Of a stretch of DNA of 64,000 nucleotides, positions 18,763-28,044 are shown in pieces. The stretch's first letter is position 1, and the number at the start of each line of letters is the position of its first letter. Where the stretch lies: NCBI GenBank assembly GCA_001592805.2, contig CP051141.1, forward strand, positions 1,178,001 to 1,242,000, given 5' to 3'. The notes below the pieces were generated by a model. It worked only from the letters and a program-made list of their open reading frames with translations. It did no database searches and had not been told where the DNA came from. The stretch comes from Peltaster fructicola. Taxonomy: Eukaryota > Ascomycota > Dothideomycetes. Made by a program: the position numbers and the translations under genes.

Positions 18763-19554
18763 TCATTCAACCACCAGGAACCTCTGCGATTGCTTGGGGC
18801 ATGGTAGACCATCAGTGAGCGTCTCAAGACACAGTTGAGAGGTCAGAATTCGAGAGGAAGTACCATCGTCCAGCACGATAGAAGTCATGATGGGAGGCTT
18901 CATCTCTGGTCGATGCGACATATCTTGTCGGGCTTTCGATTGTTGCTCATTCCTGACGCCCAGCAACCCGAGGATCGCGACATGTTTACAGCCGTAGTCA
19001 CAAGTAGATGTGTGATAGTGCCCGGATCTCTTATGCTCCTGATTGTTGGCAAGCTTTGGTTGATCTGAAGCATGTTTGTTCTTGGTCGCCTGTGATAGCA
19101 TAGCTATAATCTGTGGCTCTGTTGTCACTGGCACAATGTCTAAGGCAATCCAAGGCCACGAACACCGGTGATGGCAACGTAGGTCGTCGATGAAGTGATC
19201 AGCCATTATAGAGTCTACTGCTTGTGTGGCTTGAGCGCTTTGTTGACATCTCAACACTACTTTAGGAAGGCACGCACATTCAACACCATCTCGTCTCTGC
19301 GAAACATGAAAACCGCAGATCCTGCTGGAAGACTGCTTACCTTGCTTCTTGGGAATGCCACAAGCATCATCTTACTGCCATGATCTACCTCGACCTCGTC
19401 GATACTTCCGCGGACTGCCCTTCCTCTCGATTGAGATGCAGTAACGCCACTGCGATATACCTTGCCCGCAGCGTGTTTGGGATGATCGCTCAAGGGTTCC
19501 ACCAGCCGTAAGATGGACTTCAAGAGAAGGCGTCCGATCAAGCGTCAGGGGCAT
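18763..19554 (-). CDS. Uncharacterised 236-residue protein, three exons
   Basis: Reconstructed on the minus strand: exon 1 19554-19461 (MPLTLDRTPSLEVHLTAGG), exon 2 19423-19341 (AVRGSIDEVEVDHGSKMM), exon 3 19296-18763 (178 codons with stop, including EMKPPIMTSIVLDDGTSS and TSQLCLETLTDGLPC). Donors are GTATAT and GTAAGC; acceptors GAGAG and GCAG. Introns are 37 and 44 nt and all phases agree. The first intron is very short with an unusual acceptor, so exon 1 is the weaker part. Exon 3 alone is a long open frame with balanced composition. No domain recognised. Confidence 0.45.
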
Positions 19555-19910
19555 GAGTGAAGTCCACTCGGCTTGCCGGAGCGGCTGTCAGAGCAGACAC
19601 ACGCTGCATGCGTCTTGTTGAGCTCACCAGCAGATGCGAAGACTCTCATCGTGCTGCACGATTATCAAGCAAAAGAAAGTGCTCCAACTGTGGCGAGCGA
19701 ACGTTTGCGAGACCAAACAATCCGCACCAACATCAGACAGAAAGACATTGGCATTCGCTTCGGTCCCTATTGCTCGTCAACCGAACAGTCTCGACATATG
19801 CTTGCGTTCAACACCTAGCGTAAAGACCATCAGGCTTCCTTCAGAGCAGCTTGCAGTGCTCGGCCGATGATTCCATTGCTGACTATGCAAAGCTTCGCGA
19901 CACGGCCAAT

Positions 19911-19953
19911 GTCGATCAACATCAACATCGACATCAACGTCAACGTCAACGCC
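19911..19953 (+). repeat. Short hexanucleotide-like tract (AACATC/AACGTC units)
   Basis: About seven imperfect six-base units (variants of CAACAT, CGACAT, CAACGT) in tandem in intergenic DNA. Confidence 0.7.
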
Positions 19954-20110
19954 GCATACGCAGCTCAGATGCTCTTGACCACCGCTCCCAGGAGAGAGCA
20001 CTGTGGCCGGGTCTGCCGAGGCCGGATGAGCCTTGTTCGTCTCTCACAGGACTCCAAGCTTGCTTGACTGCAAGCTATAGTTTCTTAAGCGGCTTTTTGT
20101 CTTATTCTCC

Positions 20111-20300
20111 GCCGACGTGGTCTAGGGGTATGAGTGAGTGATTCTCTCTTACGGATGGGCTCCCACTGACTGTGTTATCCAGTTCTTGCTTAGGGAAAAC
20201 TCATTCAGAATTCAGATGACCAAGCAAAATTGGCATTTATCTTCTCTGATTGCTCTATCACTGATGCAAGAGGTCTCCGGTTCGAATCCGGACGTGGGCC
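20111..20300 (+). tRNA. tRNA-Pro (anticodon AGG) with two introns
   Basis: Mature exons are 20111-20133, 20183-20195 and 20265-20300 (72 nt). The 5' acceptor strand GCCGACG faces CGTGGGC (six of seven pairs, one G-G mismatch). TGGTCTAGGGGTATGA is the D-arm and A box of eukaryotic tRNA-Pro, CTTGC-TTAGGG the anticodon stem/loop with AGG at 20192-20194, GCAAG the 3' stem, and TCCGG-TTCGAAT-CCGGA the T arm and B box, with discriminator C. A 69-nt intron (20196-20264) lies at the canonical 37/38 site. A further 49 nt (20134-20182) interrupts the D-stem between nucleotides 24 and 25. Removing both restores a normal cloverleaf. A T5 run follows at 20305-20309. The mismatch leaves open that it is a pseudo-tRNA. 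Confidence 0.8.
20134..20182 (+). other. Ectopic 49-nt intron in the tRNA D-stem with spliceosomal signals
   Basis: It begins GTGAGTG, has CTGAC 12 nt before its end and finishes TTATCCAG, the same signals and length as the mRNA introns nearby. The flanking tRNA bases join exactly to the tRNA-Pro consensus (GTATGA then TTCTTGC). tRNA introns in fungi are otherwise expected only at 37/38. Confidence 0.7.
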
Positions 20301-20304
20301 TTCG

Positions 20305-20309
20305 TTTTT
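20305..20309 (+). terminator. Pol III T5 terminator of the tRNA gene
   Basis: Run of five T on the coding strand, 4 nt after the discriminator base. Confidence 0.75.
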
Positions 20310-21206
20310 GGGGCTTTCAAACGATCTCGGTGTCGCCCAGATCGAGTGGATATTGACCTCAGGACAGTTTCCGGAAGATAATTCTTTTGTTTGCGTCTGG
20401 ACGGACCAATTTTGACGCAATCAAGGTGCGCATAGGCTCAGATCATGCGCGAGAGCTCGCTCTACGATACTGTCTACCCAGAATTGTCACGAAGTGATCG
20501 GGGTGATCACAACAGCCTTTGAAGGGTAGTGCTTTCTGCACGATCCAATTTTGTCCGATCTCCGTCAAATACACCTTTGCGGGGCTATCCTCGATTACTG
20601 ACATGCGTCCTGTAGCTTCATGCTGGTCTCGAGGCAGGTTGAGCGGCGTGTGAGTGACCATTCGTCGTGCAAGACTCTCACTGGATTTTCGTCTGATCTT
20701 TCTTGAGATTACATTGCACAATGCGTAAACATCGATCACAACCAGGCGGACAGTGCTTAAGCCAGCATGCAGATGGTGCAACGACAATGCGAAGGCGACC
20801 TTGAGCAACAGTGCTATCTAGATATGCATATCTCATCCCACAGGATGACGGCCATCGCTATGCGGGTATATGCAATCGCTAAGGACAATGAATATCTGGT
20901 GAATGACACCCACGAGTTAGAGTGCTAACAACGGCAACTCAGGTGCGACTATGCACGAGAGCTCGCATCGGCCCATGGCATGCAGGGATGCCACACGGCT
21001 GCTCCAGACACACCTCCTCCCAGTGAGCTCAGCGTAGGCACAGCCAGATGTACCTTGTCACATCGGGCCAATGCTGTGCCAGATGCTGTACTCCACGAAC
21101 TACGTCTACGATTCGGGAAACTGCTCGTTGTGAGGCTATATGAAGCTGGCCTTGCACGGAGAGACGCCGACTCAGGTGCCTGTCCTCTATTCACAGCATA
21201 ACCAAC
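20310..21206. other. Region between tRNA and P450; weak minus-strand ORF at 20443-20661
   Basis: A minus-strand frame from an ATG at 20661 to a stop at 20443 gives 72 residues (LPRDQHEATGRMSVIEDS, then KVYLTEIGQNWIVQKALP) and stays open further upstream without ATG. It could be a last exon or a chance frame. The rest, including the ~270 bp before the P450, shows nothing firm. Confidence 0.25.
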
Positions 21207-22846
21207 ATGTACTTCGAGGGCTCGTTCAGCACACACTGGCAGTACGCTGTGCCTGTTATCTGTATCCTTACCATCGTCGGAGCAGCAGCCAGCATATGGC
21301 GACAGTATCAGCGCTTATCTCACATCAAAGGACCGTTACTCGCCTCTTGCAGTCCACTGTGGCTGTTCTACCACACTTGCAAAGGAGATGTCTACCTTGC
21401 ATGTGAAGAGAATCTCAAGAGATATGGTGAGCACACTGACTTGTCCACAAGCTATCACTAACGAACAGGCTCACCTCTCAGACTGGCACCAAATGTGATC
21501 ACCATTGATGACCCTCAAAGCTATCGTATCATGACAGCTCCTAAATCAGTCTGGACTCGTGGAGATTGGTTCAAGGGAGTCAAGTTCGATCTTCGTGTTG
21601 ACAACATCCTTTCGATGACCAACGAGAAGCAGCACGCAGAGATGAGACTCAAGCTGACACCTGGAGTATGTGCTGACCTTGGTAGATACCGTACTAACGA
21701 TGTGCAGTACTCTGGCAACGATGTGCCGACTCTCGAGCAAGACATCGACGGCCGCATTGTCGAACTCAAGGAGCTTATAGCCGGCAACTTCATCAGCAAG
21801 GGCAACTCGTTCGACTTCGCTCATGTAGCACACCTATTCACACTGGATGTCTTGACACAGATCGGGTTTGGCAAAGCTCTCGGCTTCTTGACCAAGAATG
21901 AAGACATCTTCTGCCTTATACAAAACACCAAACAGGCTCTGCCAGTCTTAGAGCTAGCATGTCACCACCCTACTATCCGCAGGCTGTTGCATCACCCGCT
22001 CCTTGCATCACTTCAGCCAAAGGCGACGGACAAGACCGGGCTTGGTGCTGTACTTGGCCACGCCCAACAGACTGTCAACGATAGATTGGATGGAACAGAC
22101 ACCTACAAAGACATGCTTGGCTCCTTTATGAAGCATGGGTTGTCAAGAGTCGAGATGCAGTCCGAGTCGGTGCTCCTGATGATTGCAGGTGCAGACTCAA
22201 CCGCAACGGCTCTGCGAAACACCATACTCTATACTATCAGCAACCCAATTGTGTACTCGAGGCTAATCAAGGAGATCGACGAGACTGTTGCAGCTGGTAA
22301 GGCGTCAACACCGGTAATCACTTTGGCGGAAGCGCAAGATCTACCATATCTCAGAGCTGTGGTCATGGAAGGCTTACGGATGTTCATGCCTCTCGTCGGT
22401 CTAGCTGGACGACAATCACCAAAAGGCGGCGCCACGCTCAACGGCGTCTATATCCCAGAAGGCACTCAGGTTGGACTGTCTACTTATGCAATGTTGAGAC
22501 GTGAGGCTCTCTTCGGCCACGATGCTGATACCTTCAGGCCAGAAAGATGGCTTGACGGTGACCCAGACTTCATTCAGAGCATGGAGAAGAATCACAGTCT
22601 GATATTTGGCTCCGGTCGTACATCCTGTCTTGGAAAGAACATAGCGATGATGGAGCTTCGGAAGGCTGTCTTCGAGGTAAGGCTGTGAAGCAAAGAGAAC
22701 CAGGCTGACTCTCACAGATCTTCCGCTCATATGACATGGTGCGTGTGAACCCTCTCGACTCGATAACCATCCGTGTCAATGGTGCAGCCGTTCAGAAGAA
22801 CATGTTTGTGCGTGCGTATCATAGGGAAGCTGATGTCGCACCATAG
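21207..22846 (+). CDS. Cytochrome P450 monooxygenase
   Basis: Four exons: 21207-21426, 21469-21665, 21708-22676 and 22718-22846, giving 504 residues. Introns are 42, 42 and 41 nt with GTGAGC/GTATGT/GTAAGG donors and ACTAAC or CTGAC branches. The second intron is also open in frame. N-terminal anchor AVPVICILTIVGAAASIW places it in the ER membrane. Motifs are the I-helix AGADSTATA near 299, ExxR in VMEGLRM near 358, FRPERWLDG, and the heme loop FGSGRTSCLGKNIAMMEL with the Cys ligand near 445. It looks like the CYP65/pisatin-demethylase type of secondary-metabolism P450s, but no clustered biosynthetic gene is visible, so the substrate is unknown. Confidence 0.92.
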
Positions 22847-23002
22847 ATGATCGAGGATGGTAAAGATATAGGCGTCGTATGGACCATAGCCCTGTGCATA
22901 AGACCTGCCTGAGAGAAGTACTGTCTCACCTGTGTTGCACTGCAAAGGTACGGAACGATCTGTTGCTGGGCCCGATCACAATAGAGAGCGGGACTACGCA
23001 TA

Positions 23003-23188
23003 CGCTTCCACCATCGACCTCTGCAGAGAGCAGGATCACGAACACACTGCCACCATCGACCTCTGCAGAGGTTCGGACCATGACCATGTCTCCATTATCG
23101 ACCTCCACAGAGGTTCAGACCATGAACACGCCTCTACTATCGACCTCTGCAGAGCGCCGGACCATGATCACGCCTCATCATCGACCAG
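23003..23188 (+). repeat. 42-bp minisatellite, about four and a half copies
   Basis: ATCG anchors recur at 23013, 23055, 23097, 23139 and 23180. Each unit contains CGACCTCTGCAGAG and GGACCATGAACACG-like halves. The period is 14 codons, so a plus-strand frame reads a repeated TIDLCRGSDHDHA-type peptide, but that frame has no ATG. Confidence 0.85.
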
Positions 23189-23243
23189 AAGTCGAGTCAA
23201 GCACATGACTCTTCACTCCCAGCACTCAAGGATGACATATTGC

Positions 23244-23310
23244 CTCAGTCTCGGATTCCACATCGCCCCAGTCTCGGATTCCATATCGCTGCAGTCTCGG
23301 ATTCCACCAC
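23244..23310 (+). repeat. 23-bp tandem repeat, three copies
   Basis: CAGTCTCGGATTCCA recurs at 23246, 23269 and 23292, just downstream of the 42-bp array and unrelated to it in sequence. Confidence 0.8.
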
Positions 23311-23630
23311 CACAAGACCACCATCGGACTTCACAATACAGGCTGACTGCCACGAGGTCACGCGACTGGACACCCACATCTGCTGTGCTACACCGGTCTG
23401 CTCGTGCGGAGGGTATACCCAGTAAAGGTCAGGGCTGCGCTGACAATGCCACGTAGGTGCATGAGATCTTCCCGGAAGATGTATATCTGATATGAGATCA
23501 GCCTCGTGCAGACCACACCACCAAGAGTGACGTACATACTTTGGAAACATTGGCAGCCGCTGGACAAACAAGACTTTCTCCGACCTATCATCAATGTCTA
23601 AGACAGACTCTAACTCTAATCTCAACGGTC

Positions 23631-24011
23631 ATGGCGTCTGGGATGCTCGGCATCCTTCAAAATGAGGATGTTCGCAGCCATGCTCTCATCACAATGAAGC
23701 ACAAGACCATTTTCTTCGTAGGAACACGTCCGACAAAGCTGATCAGCACGCTGGATATGCTTCCTCAAGATCAGCGTGGGCCTGACTGAGGCGTATACCA
23801 CCATCGTATCTTTGACTAATTACAGACAGGCGACGTCATGCTCATCCCGGAACACGAGGGTTCATCCTGGGAAGATCTGCGTCAATGCATGTCTAGTGCT
23901 CGAGACCTTGCTTGTCATGCATGCCAGTGTGTTCAGCTTGTGCTTCCAGATCCATACCAGACGTGGTATGTTTTCGATGCTGTAGCTGTCCATGTCTGTA
24001 CATCTCGGTAG
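23631..24011 (+). CDS. Small uncharacterised protein, 108 residues, two exons
   Basis: Exons are 23631-23775 and 23830-24011, with a 54-nt intron (GTGGGC donor, GACTAAT branch, AG acceptor). Phase agrees, reading through MLPQDQR into DVMLIPEHEGSSWEDLRQ. Other visible parts are HKTIFFVGTRPTKLIS and a C-terminal Cys-rich stretch (RDLACHACQCVQLVLP, YQTWYVFDAVAVHVC). No known motif. A donor of this type is uncommon and supporting context is limited. Confidence 0.45.
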
Positions 24012-24238
24012 CATGTGGTGGTTGTGGTTCAGCATAGCACAAGCTCGATGGTGGCTTTAACCTCCACCTGACGCTAGAGACGCCGCTATCGATAAATCTT
24101 CTGCAACCTCATCTCCCTTTTCGGCTCTCCTCTCGTAACGGCCGAGCGCTACTCTTGACGACGCCGCTCTCTGCGAATCGATCGTCGCCAAAGTATTCTT
24201 AGAGTTCGCCTCAACGGACTCGTCTAGCAAGACTCAAG

Positions 24239-24487
24239 ATGTCAGTCTACGCAAATCAGGGGTGGGTGCCGCTGGCTAGGAAGCAATCAGGACGAGGAGA
24301 CAGATCGCGTGAGCCGCCGAGAGGTGAGCAGCACAAGGTAAAACCACACGGGAGCCCTTCTCTACGTGGACCATCCTCACCTACTGCATGCTGTACATCC
24401 ACCTACGCCCCATCTTTATCCCTGCGCAATCGTGCCTCACATCTTTGTACTACCTTAATACCTTTCCTTTCTAATGTCTCAACGTAA
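24239..24487 (+). promoter_or_regulatory. Possible uORF in the leader of the MFS gene
   Basis: An ATG at 24239 opens an 82-codon frame (MSVYANQGWVPLARKQSG) that overlaps the main ATG at 24474 out of frame. If transcribed in the leader it would lower translation of the transporter. It could instead be a spliced leader exon, since GTGAGC occurs at its 28th codon, but I found no join in phase with the main frame. Confidence 0.3.
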
Positions 24488-26522
24488 CAACACATACAGT
24501 CCTACGCGACCTCCCAGCACTTGGCACAGTGCACTCGACTCACGATCGTTGACACCAGAGATCTATTCCATGCAAGACGCACCTAGTGCGCGCTCTTTAT
24601 CACAGATGGAACAAGCACGATTACGGCCTATGTCTGTGGAGAGCTTCCCAGTCTACTCACAGGAAGTCGATAGCGAGAAGCCAGAGTTCGCTCCTATCAG
24701 GACAGCATCAACACGAAAGGCTCCAGCATGGTTCAACGAGGCCAAAGATGTCGAGAGTGGCAACCTGCAACCGAATGCAATGCGTAGACACCATTCGACA
24801 CGATCCGCTCGCTCTGCACGCTCCGCACGATCCTTTCGCGATAGTGACGTCGACCTACATCTTATCGTTTCCGACCTCGACTTCTACGCCGGTGCAGTCC
24901 ACGATCTCGACGAAGACGAGTACTCCGATGAGTGGTATTCAGACGAAGAATATGATGAAGAGGACGAAGATGACTCTGGCAAGTCAGGAGATTGGCCGTT
25001 GCCTGAAGGAGGAGATGGTAGCACATATGGCGAGATCTCTATTGTCAGGAACAAATCTGGCAAGTCAGGCAAATCGCTCAAGCGTGGCCCTTCCCAAAGA
25101 TCACGACGATCAGAGAAAGACGTCAACCTTGTAACATGGGAAGGCCCAGACGATCCAGAGAATCCGAAGAACTGGTCTAGAAGGAAGAAGTGGGCAGCAA
25201 CAGCCATCGTGTCTCTCTTCACATTCATCTCGCCAGTTTCCAGTTCTATGATCGCTCCAGCATTGCTGCAGATCCAGCAGGACTTCGACATCACCAGCCC
25301 AACACAAGCGGCACTCTCTCTTTCAGTATTCATTCTTGCTTTTGCAGTAGGGCCACTCTTCATTGGTCCATTGTCAGAACTGTACGGTCGATCGATCGTG
25401 CTACAGACTTGCAACGTCTTCTATTTCGTTTTTAATCTTGCTTGCGGTTTCTCGACAAGCTCAGGACAGCTCATTGCGTTCCGATTTCTCTCTGGTCTCG
25501 GCGGTAGTGCACCTCTCGGTATTGGTGGTGGTATTCTCGGTGACATCTGGTTGCCACAGGAGCGTGGAAAGGCTATGGCTTACTACTCGCTCATGCCTCT
25601 ACTCGGTCCAGCTGTGGGTCCTATCGCTGGTGGTTTCATCGCACAATACACGACATGGCGATGGGTCTTCTACTCGACTTGTATTGCTGCTGGCCTGATC
25701 GGAATTGCTGGTATATTCCTCGTCAAGGAGACCTACGCCGCAGAGATCCTGCGCAGGAAAAAGGTCAGACTTATCAAGCTGACTGGCAACGTCGAGCTAC
25801 ACACCGAGTTCGAGACACCAAACCGCAAGTTCTCGACCCATATCAGGACAGCCTTTGAGCGACCATTCCGCATGCTTTTTACTCAACCTATCGTCCAGAT
25901 TCTCGCTCTCTACATTGGATACGTCTACGGAGTCATGTATCTTGTGCTCGCATCGTTCCCTGCTCTGTGGGAGAACGTTTACGGCGAGGCTACTGACATC
26001 GCTGGATTGAACTACATTTCTCTTGGTCTTGGTTTCTGGCTTGGAACACAAATTGCAGCCAAATCAGCAGATCGCATCTACAAGGGACTCAAGGCTAAGA
26101 ACAACGGAGTCGCTCGCAGTGAGTTCCGTGTGCCTTTGATGATACCTGGTGCTGCTCTGGTACCGATCGGACTCTTCGTCTATGGCTGGTCCGCACAGGC
26201 GAAGACTCACTGGATCGTTCCCAACATTGGCACAGCAATCTTCGCGGCAGGCAACCAAATGGTCTTCCAGTGCTGTCAGACGTATATCGTCGACGCCTAC
26301 ACACGATTTGCAGCATCTGCTATTGCAGCTACGACTGTCCTTCGATCTCTTGGAGGTTTCGCCTTCCCACTTTTCGCCCAAGCCATGTACAACTCTCTCG
26401 GATATGGCTGGGGTAATAGCGTATTGGCCTTTGCTGGTATCGCTATTGGATTTCCTGCACCTATTTTGCTCTGGTTCTATGGCGCTCAGTTGCGTAAGAA
26501 GAGCAGCTTCGCCGCCGGCTAA
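24474..26522 (+). CDS. MFS drug:H+ antiporter (DHA1 family exporter)
   Basis: 682 residues, no intron. A ~215-residue cytosolic N-terminal region is Ser/Arg-rich (STRSARSARSARSFRDSD) with an acidic cluster (DEDEYSDEWYSDEEYDEEDE). The usual lead-in WEGPDDPENPKNWSRRKKWA then precedes 12 membrane helices. Signatures are FIGPLSELYGRS (loop 2-3), LGIGGGILGDIW, and LMPLLGPAVGPIAGGFIAQY (antiporter motif C region, helix 5). The last helix ends in FYGAQLRKKS. The family exports toxic compounds and polyamines across the plasma membrane. The extended N-terminus suggests regulation but no specific site is clear. It is not adjacent to the P450: a small gene and repeats lie between. Confidence 0.93.
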   Translation: MSQRNNTYSPTRPPSTWHSALDSRSLTPEIYSMQDAPSARSLSQMEQARLRPMSVESFPVYSQEVDSEKPEFAPIRTASTRKAPAWFNEAKDVESGNLQPNAMRRHHSTRSARSARSARSFRDSDVDLHLIVSDLDFYAGAVHDLDEDEYSDEWYSDEEYDEEDEDDSGKSGDWPLPEGGDGSTYGEISIVRNKSGKSGKSLKRGPSQRSRRSEKDVNLVTWEGPDDPENPKNWSRRKKWAATAIVSLFTFISPVSSSMIAPALLQIQQDFDITSPTQAALSLSVFILAFAVGPLFIGPLSELYGRSIVLQTCNVFYFVFNLACGFSTSSGQLIAFRFLSGLGGSAPLGIGGGILGDIWLPQERGKAMAYYSLMPLLGPAVGPIAGGFIAQYTTWRWVFYSTCIAAGLIGIAGIFLVKETYAAEILRRKKVRLIKLTGNVELHTEFETPNRKFSTHIRTAFERPFRMLFTQPIVQILALYIGYVYGVMYLVLASFPALWENVYGEATDIAGLNYISLGLGFWLGTQIAAKSADRIYKGLKAKNNGVARSEFRVPLMIPGAALVPIGLFVYGWSAQAKTHWIVPNIGTAIFAAGNQMVFQCCQTYIVDAYTRFAASAIAATTVLRSLGGFAFPLFAQAMYNSLGYGWGNSVLAFAGIAIGFPAPILLWFYGAQLRKKSSFAAG

Positions 26523-26781
26523 GCATTACTATCATTCAATTTCATTCTCAGTGTACAGACATGGTGGAAGGACGAAGTCTATTGATTTAGCGATGGAGCT
26601 ATGGCATAATGTTTCAATGTCCTGTTCATACTTGAATCAAATGAACATAATACAAGCGACTTCAGGGTGTGTTGGTAGTGTCATGACATCCTCAGTGTCT
26701 CCATCTCATCATGACGTCCGTGCTTCAATTGGACATGACATTTCTGTAGCTTTGCGCCTGCATCAATCAAACAACCACAAC

Positions 26782-27728
26782 ATGTCTGGCACTCATCCCA
26801 CGATCGCTTTGGCGATCAGAGAGCATCTGCCAACGCTGTCTCTCGTCAGGCAAGGTCGCATCACGCTTCGCAGGAGCAAGTCGTCAATATGCTCGCCCGT
26901 CCTTCACAGCACAGCAAACCGTGAAGCGATCGACTGCGCCTGCAACAGCTAGGACGTACAAGACAGTAGAGGAGGCGAAATCACGATACAGATCTGGAGT
27001 ACGTTAACCACGATGGGAACACAAACTCTTACTGATCAGTCAGCCATTCTCATGGCAAGCAGGTCTTCTCTTCCTTGCCGCAGGAGTCGGCCTCACATTC
27101 TACTTCCGCTATGAGAAGGCAAGAATGGCAAGAGCACGTATAGCAGAGGCAAATAAGGGCATTGGCAGACCGTTGATAGGAGGAAAATTCCATCTCGTCG
27201 ATCACAACGGCAAGGACTTCACAGAGGAGAGTTTGAAGGGCAAATACAGTCTGGTATACTTCGGCTTCACGCATTGCCCGGATATTTGTCCCGAGGAGCT
27301 TGATAAGATGGCTGGTATGATCGACAGAGTCAAGGACAAGCATGGAAATGTGATGCGACCAGTTTTTATCAGCTGCGATCCTGCGAGAGACACACCTGAG
27401 GTCATCAAGGTCTACCTCAAGGAGTTTCACGACGATATCTTGGGCATGACAGGTACATGGCAAGAAGTCAAGGATGTCTGCAAGGCGTACCGTGTATATT
27501 TCTCGACACCACCAGATGTCAAGCCTGGTCAGGACTATCTGGTCGACCACAGCATATACTTCTACCTAATGGGTAAGCCGAATGAACAGTCACAAGACCA
27601 CACTGACAGATGTAGACCCTGATGGCGACTTTGTGGAAGCCATTGGCAGGAATTTCACAGTTGATGCAGCAGCAAAGGTGATCAACGACCACATTGCGGA
27701 TTGGAAGAGTCCTATCGACAGGACGTAG
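26782..27728 (+). CDS. sco1: Mitochondrial copper chaperone Sco1/Sco2-like (5' end unresolved)
   Basis: Delivers copper to the CuA site of cytochrome c oxidase from the inner membrane. Coding exons end at 26998, run 27044-27572 and 27616-27728, with introns of 45 and 43 nt. Exon 1 reads ARPSFTAQQTVKRST and KTVEEAKSRYRSG, a basic presequence, then exon 2 PFSWQAGLLFLAAGVGLTFY (membrane helix). The copper site is THCPDICPEELDKM (CxxxC), with the distal His in YLVDHSIYFYLM; exon 3 reads DPDGDFVEAIGRNFT. The presequence frame has no ATG after an in-frame TAG at ~26746-26748; the nearest ATG (26782) is in another frame. Either an upstream exon, a non-ATG start or a sequence error explains this. Confidence 0.88.
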
Positions 27729-28044
27729 CGTACACAAGGGCATTGCCAAGTGGAGGAACCCATGCGGGAGTGGATGACGACCACACTGATCCTGCAGAAA
27801 GGGCATAAGATGTAGTATATGTACGATGTGGATATAACGTGTGGATGCAGTCTAATGGTGCAGTATGTGGCTGCAGTATATGGATGCACGACGCAGAAGG
27901 CTGGATCTGAGGGTGAGACGTGAACGCAATACGAGATCCAGCATATGAGTGTTCTTTCATTCATTGAAGTTACGTCGGAGCCTAATGCCACACCTGTAGC
28001 GCAATGCACAGAACGCCATGCAAACCTAACAGGATGTCGAGCAT

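Noticed and set aside
24474-24660. A spliced N-terminal exon for the MFS gene beginning at 24239
   Set aside because: The obvious donor after codon 28 does not join the main frame in phase; the ATG at 24474 already gives a complete protein.
21207-26522. Secondary-metabolite cluster formed by the P450 and MFS genes
   Set aside because: No backbone enzyme, tailoring set or regulator is visible; minisatellites and an unrelated small gene separate them.
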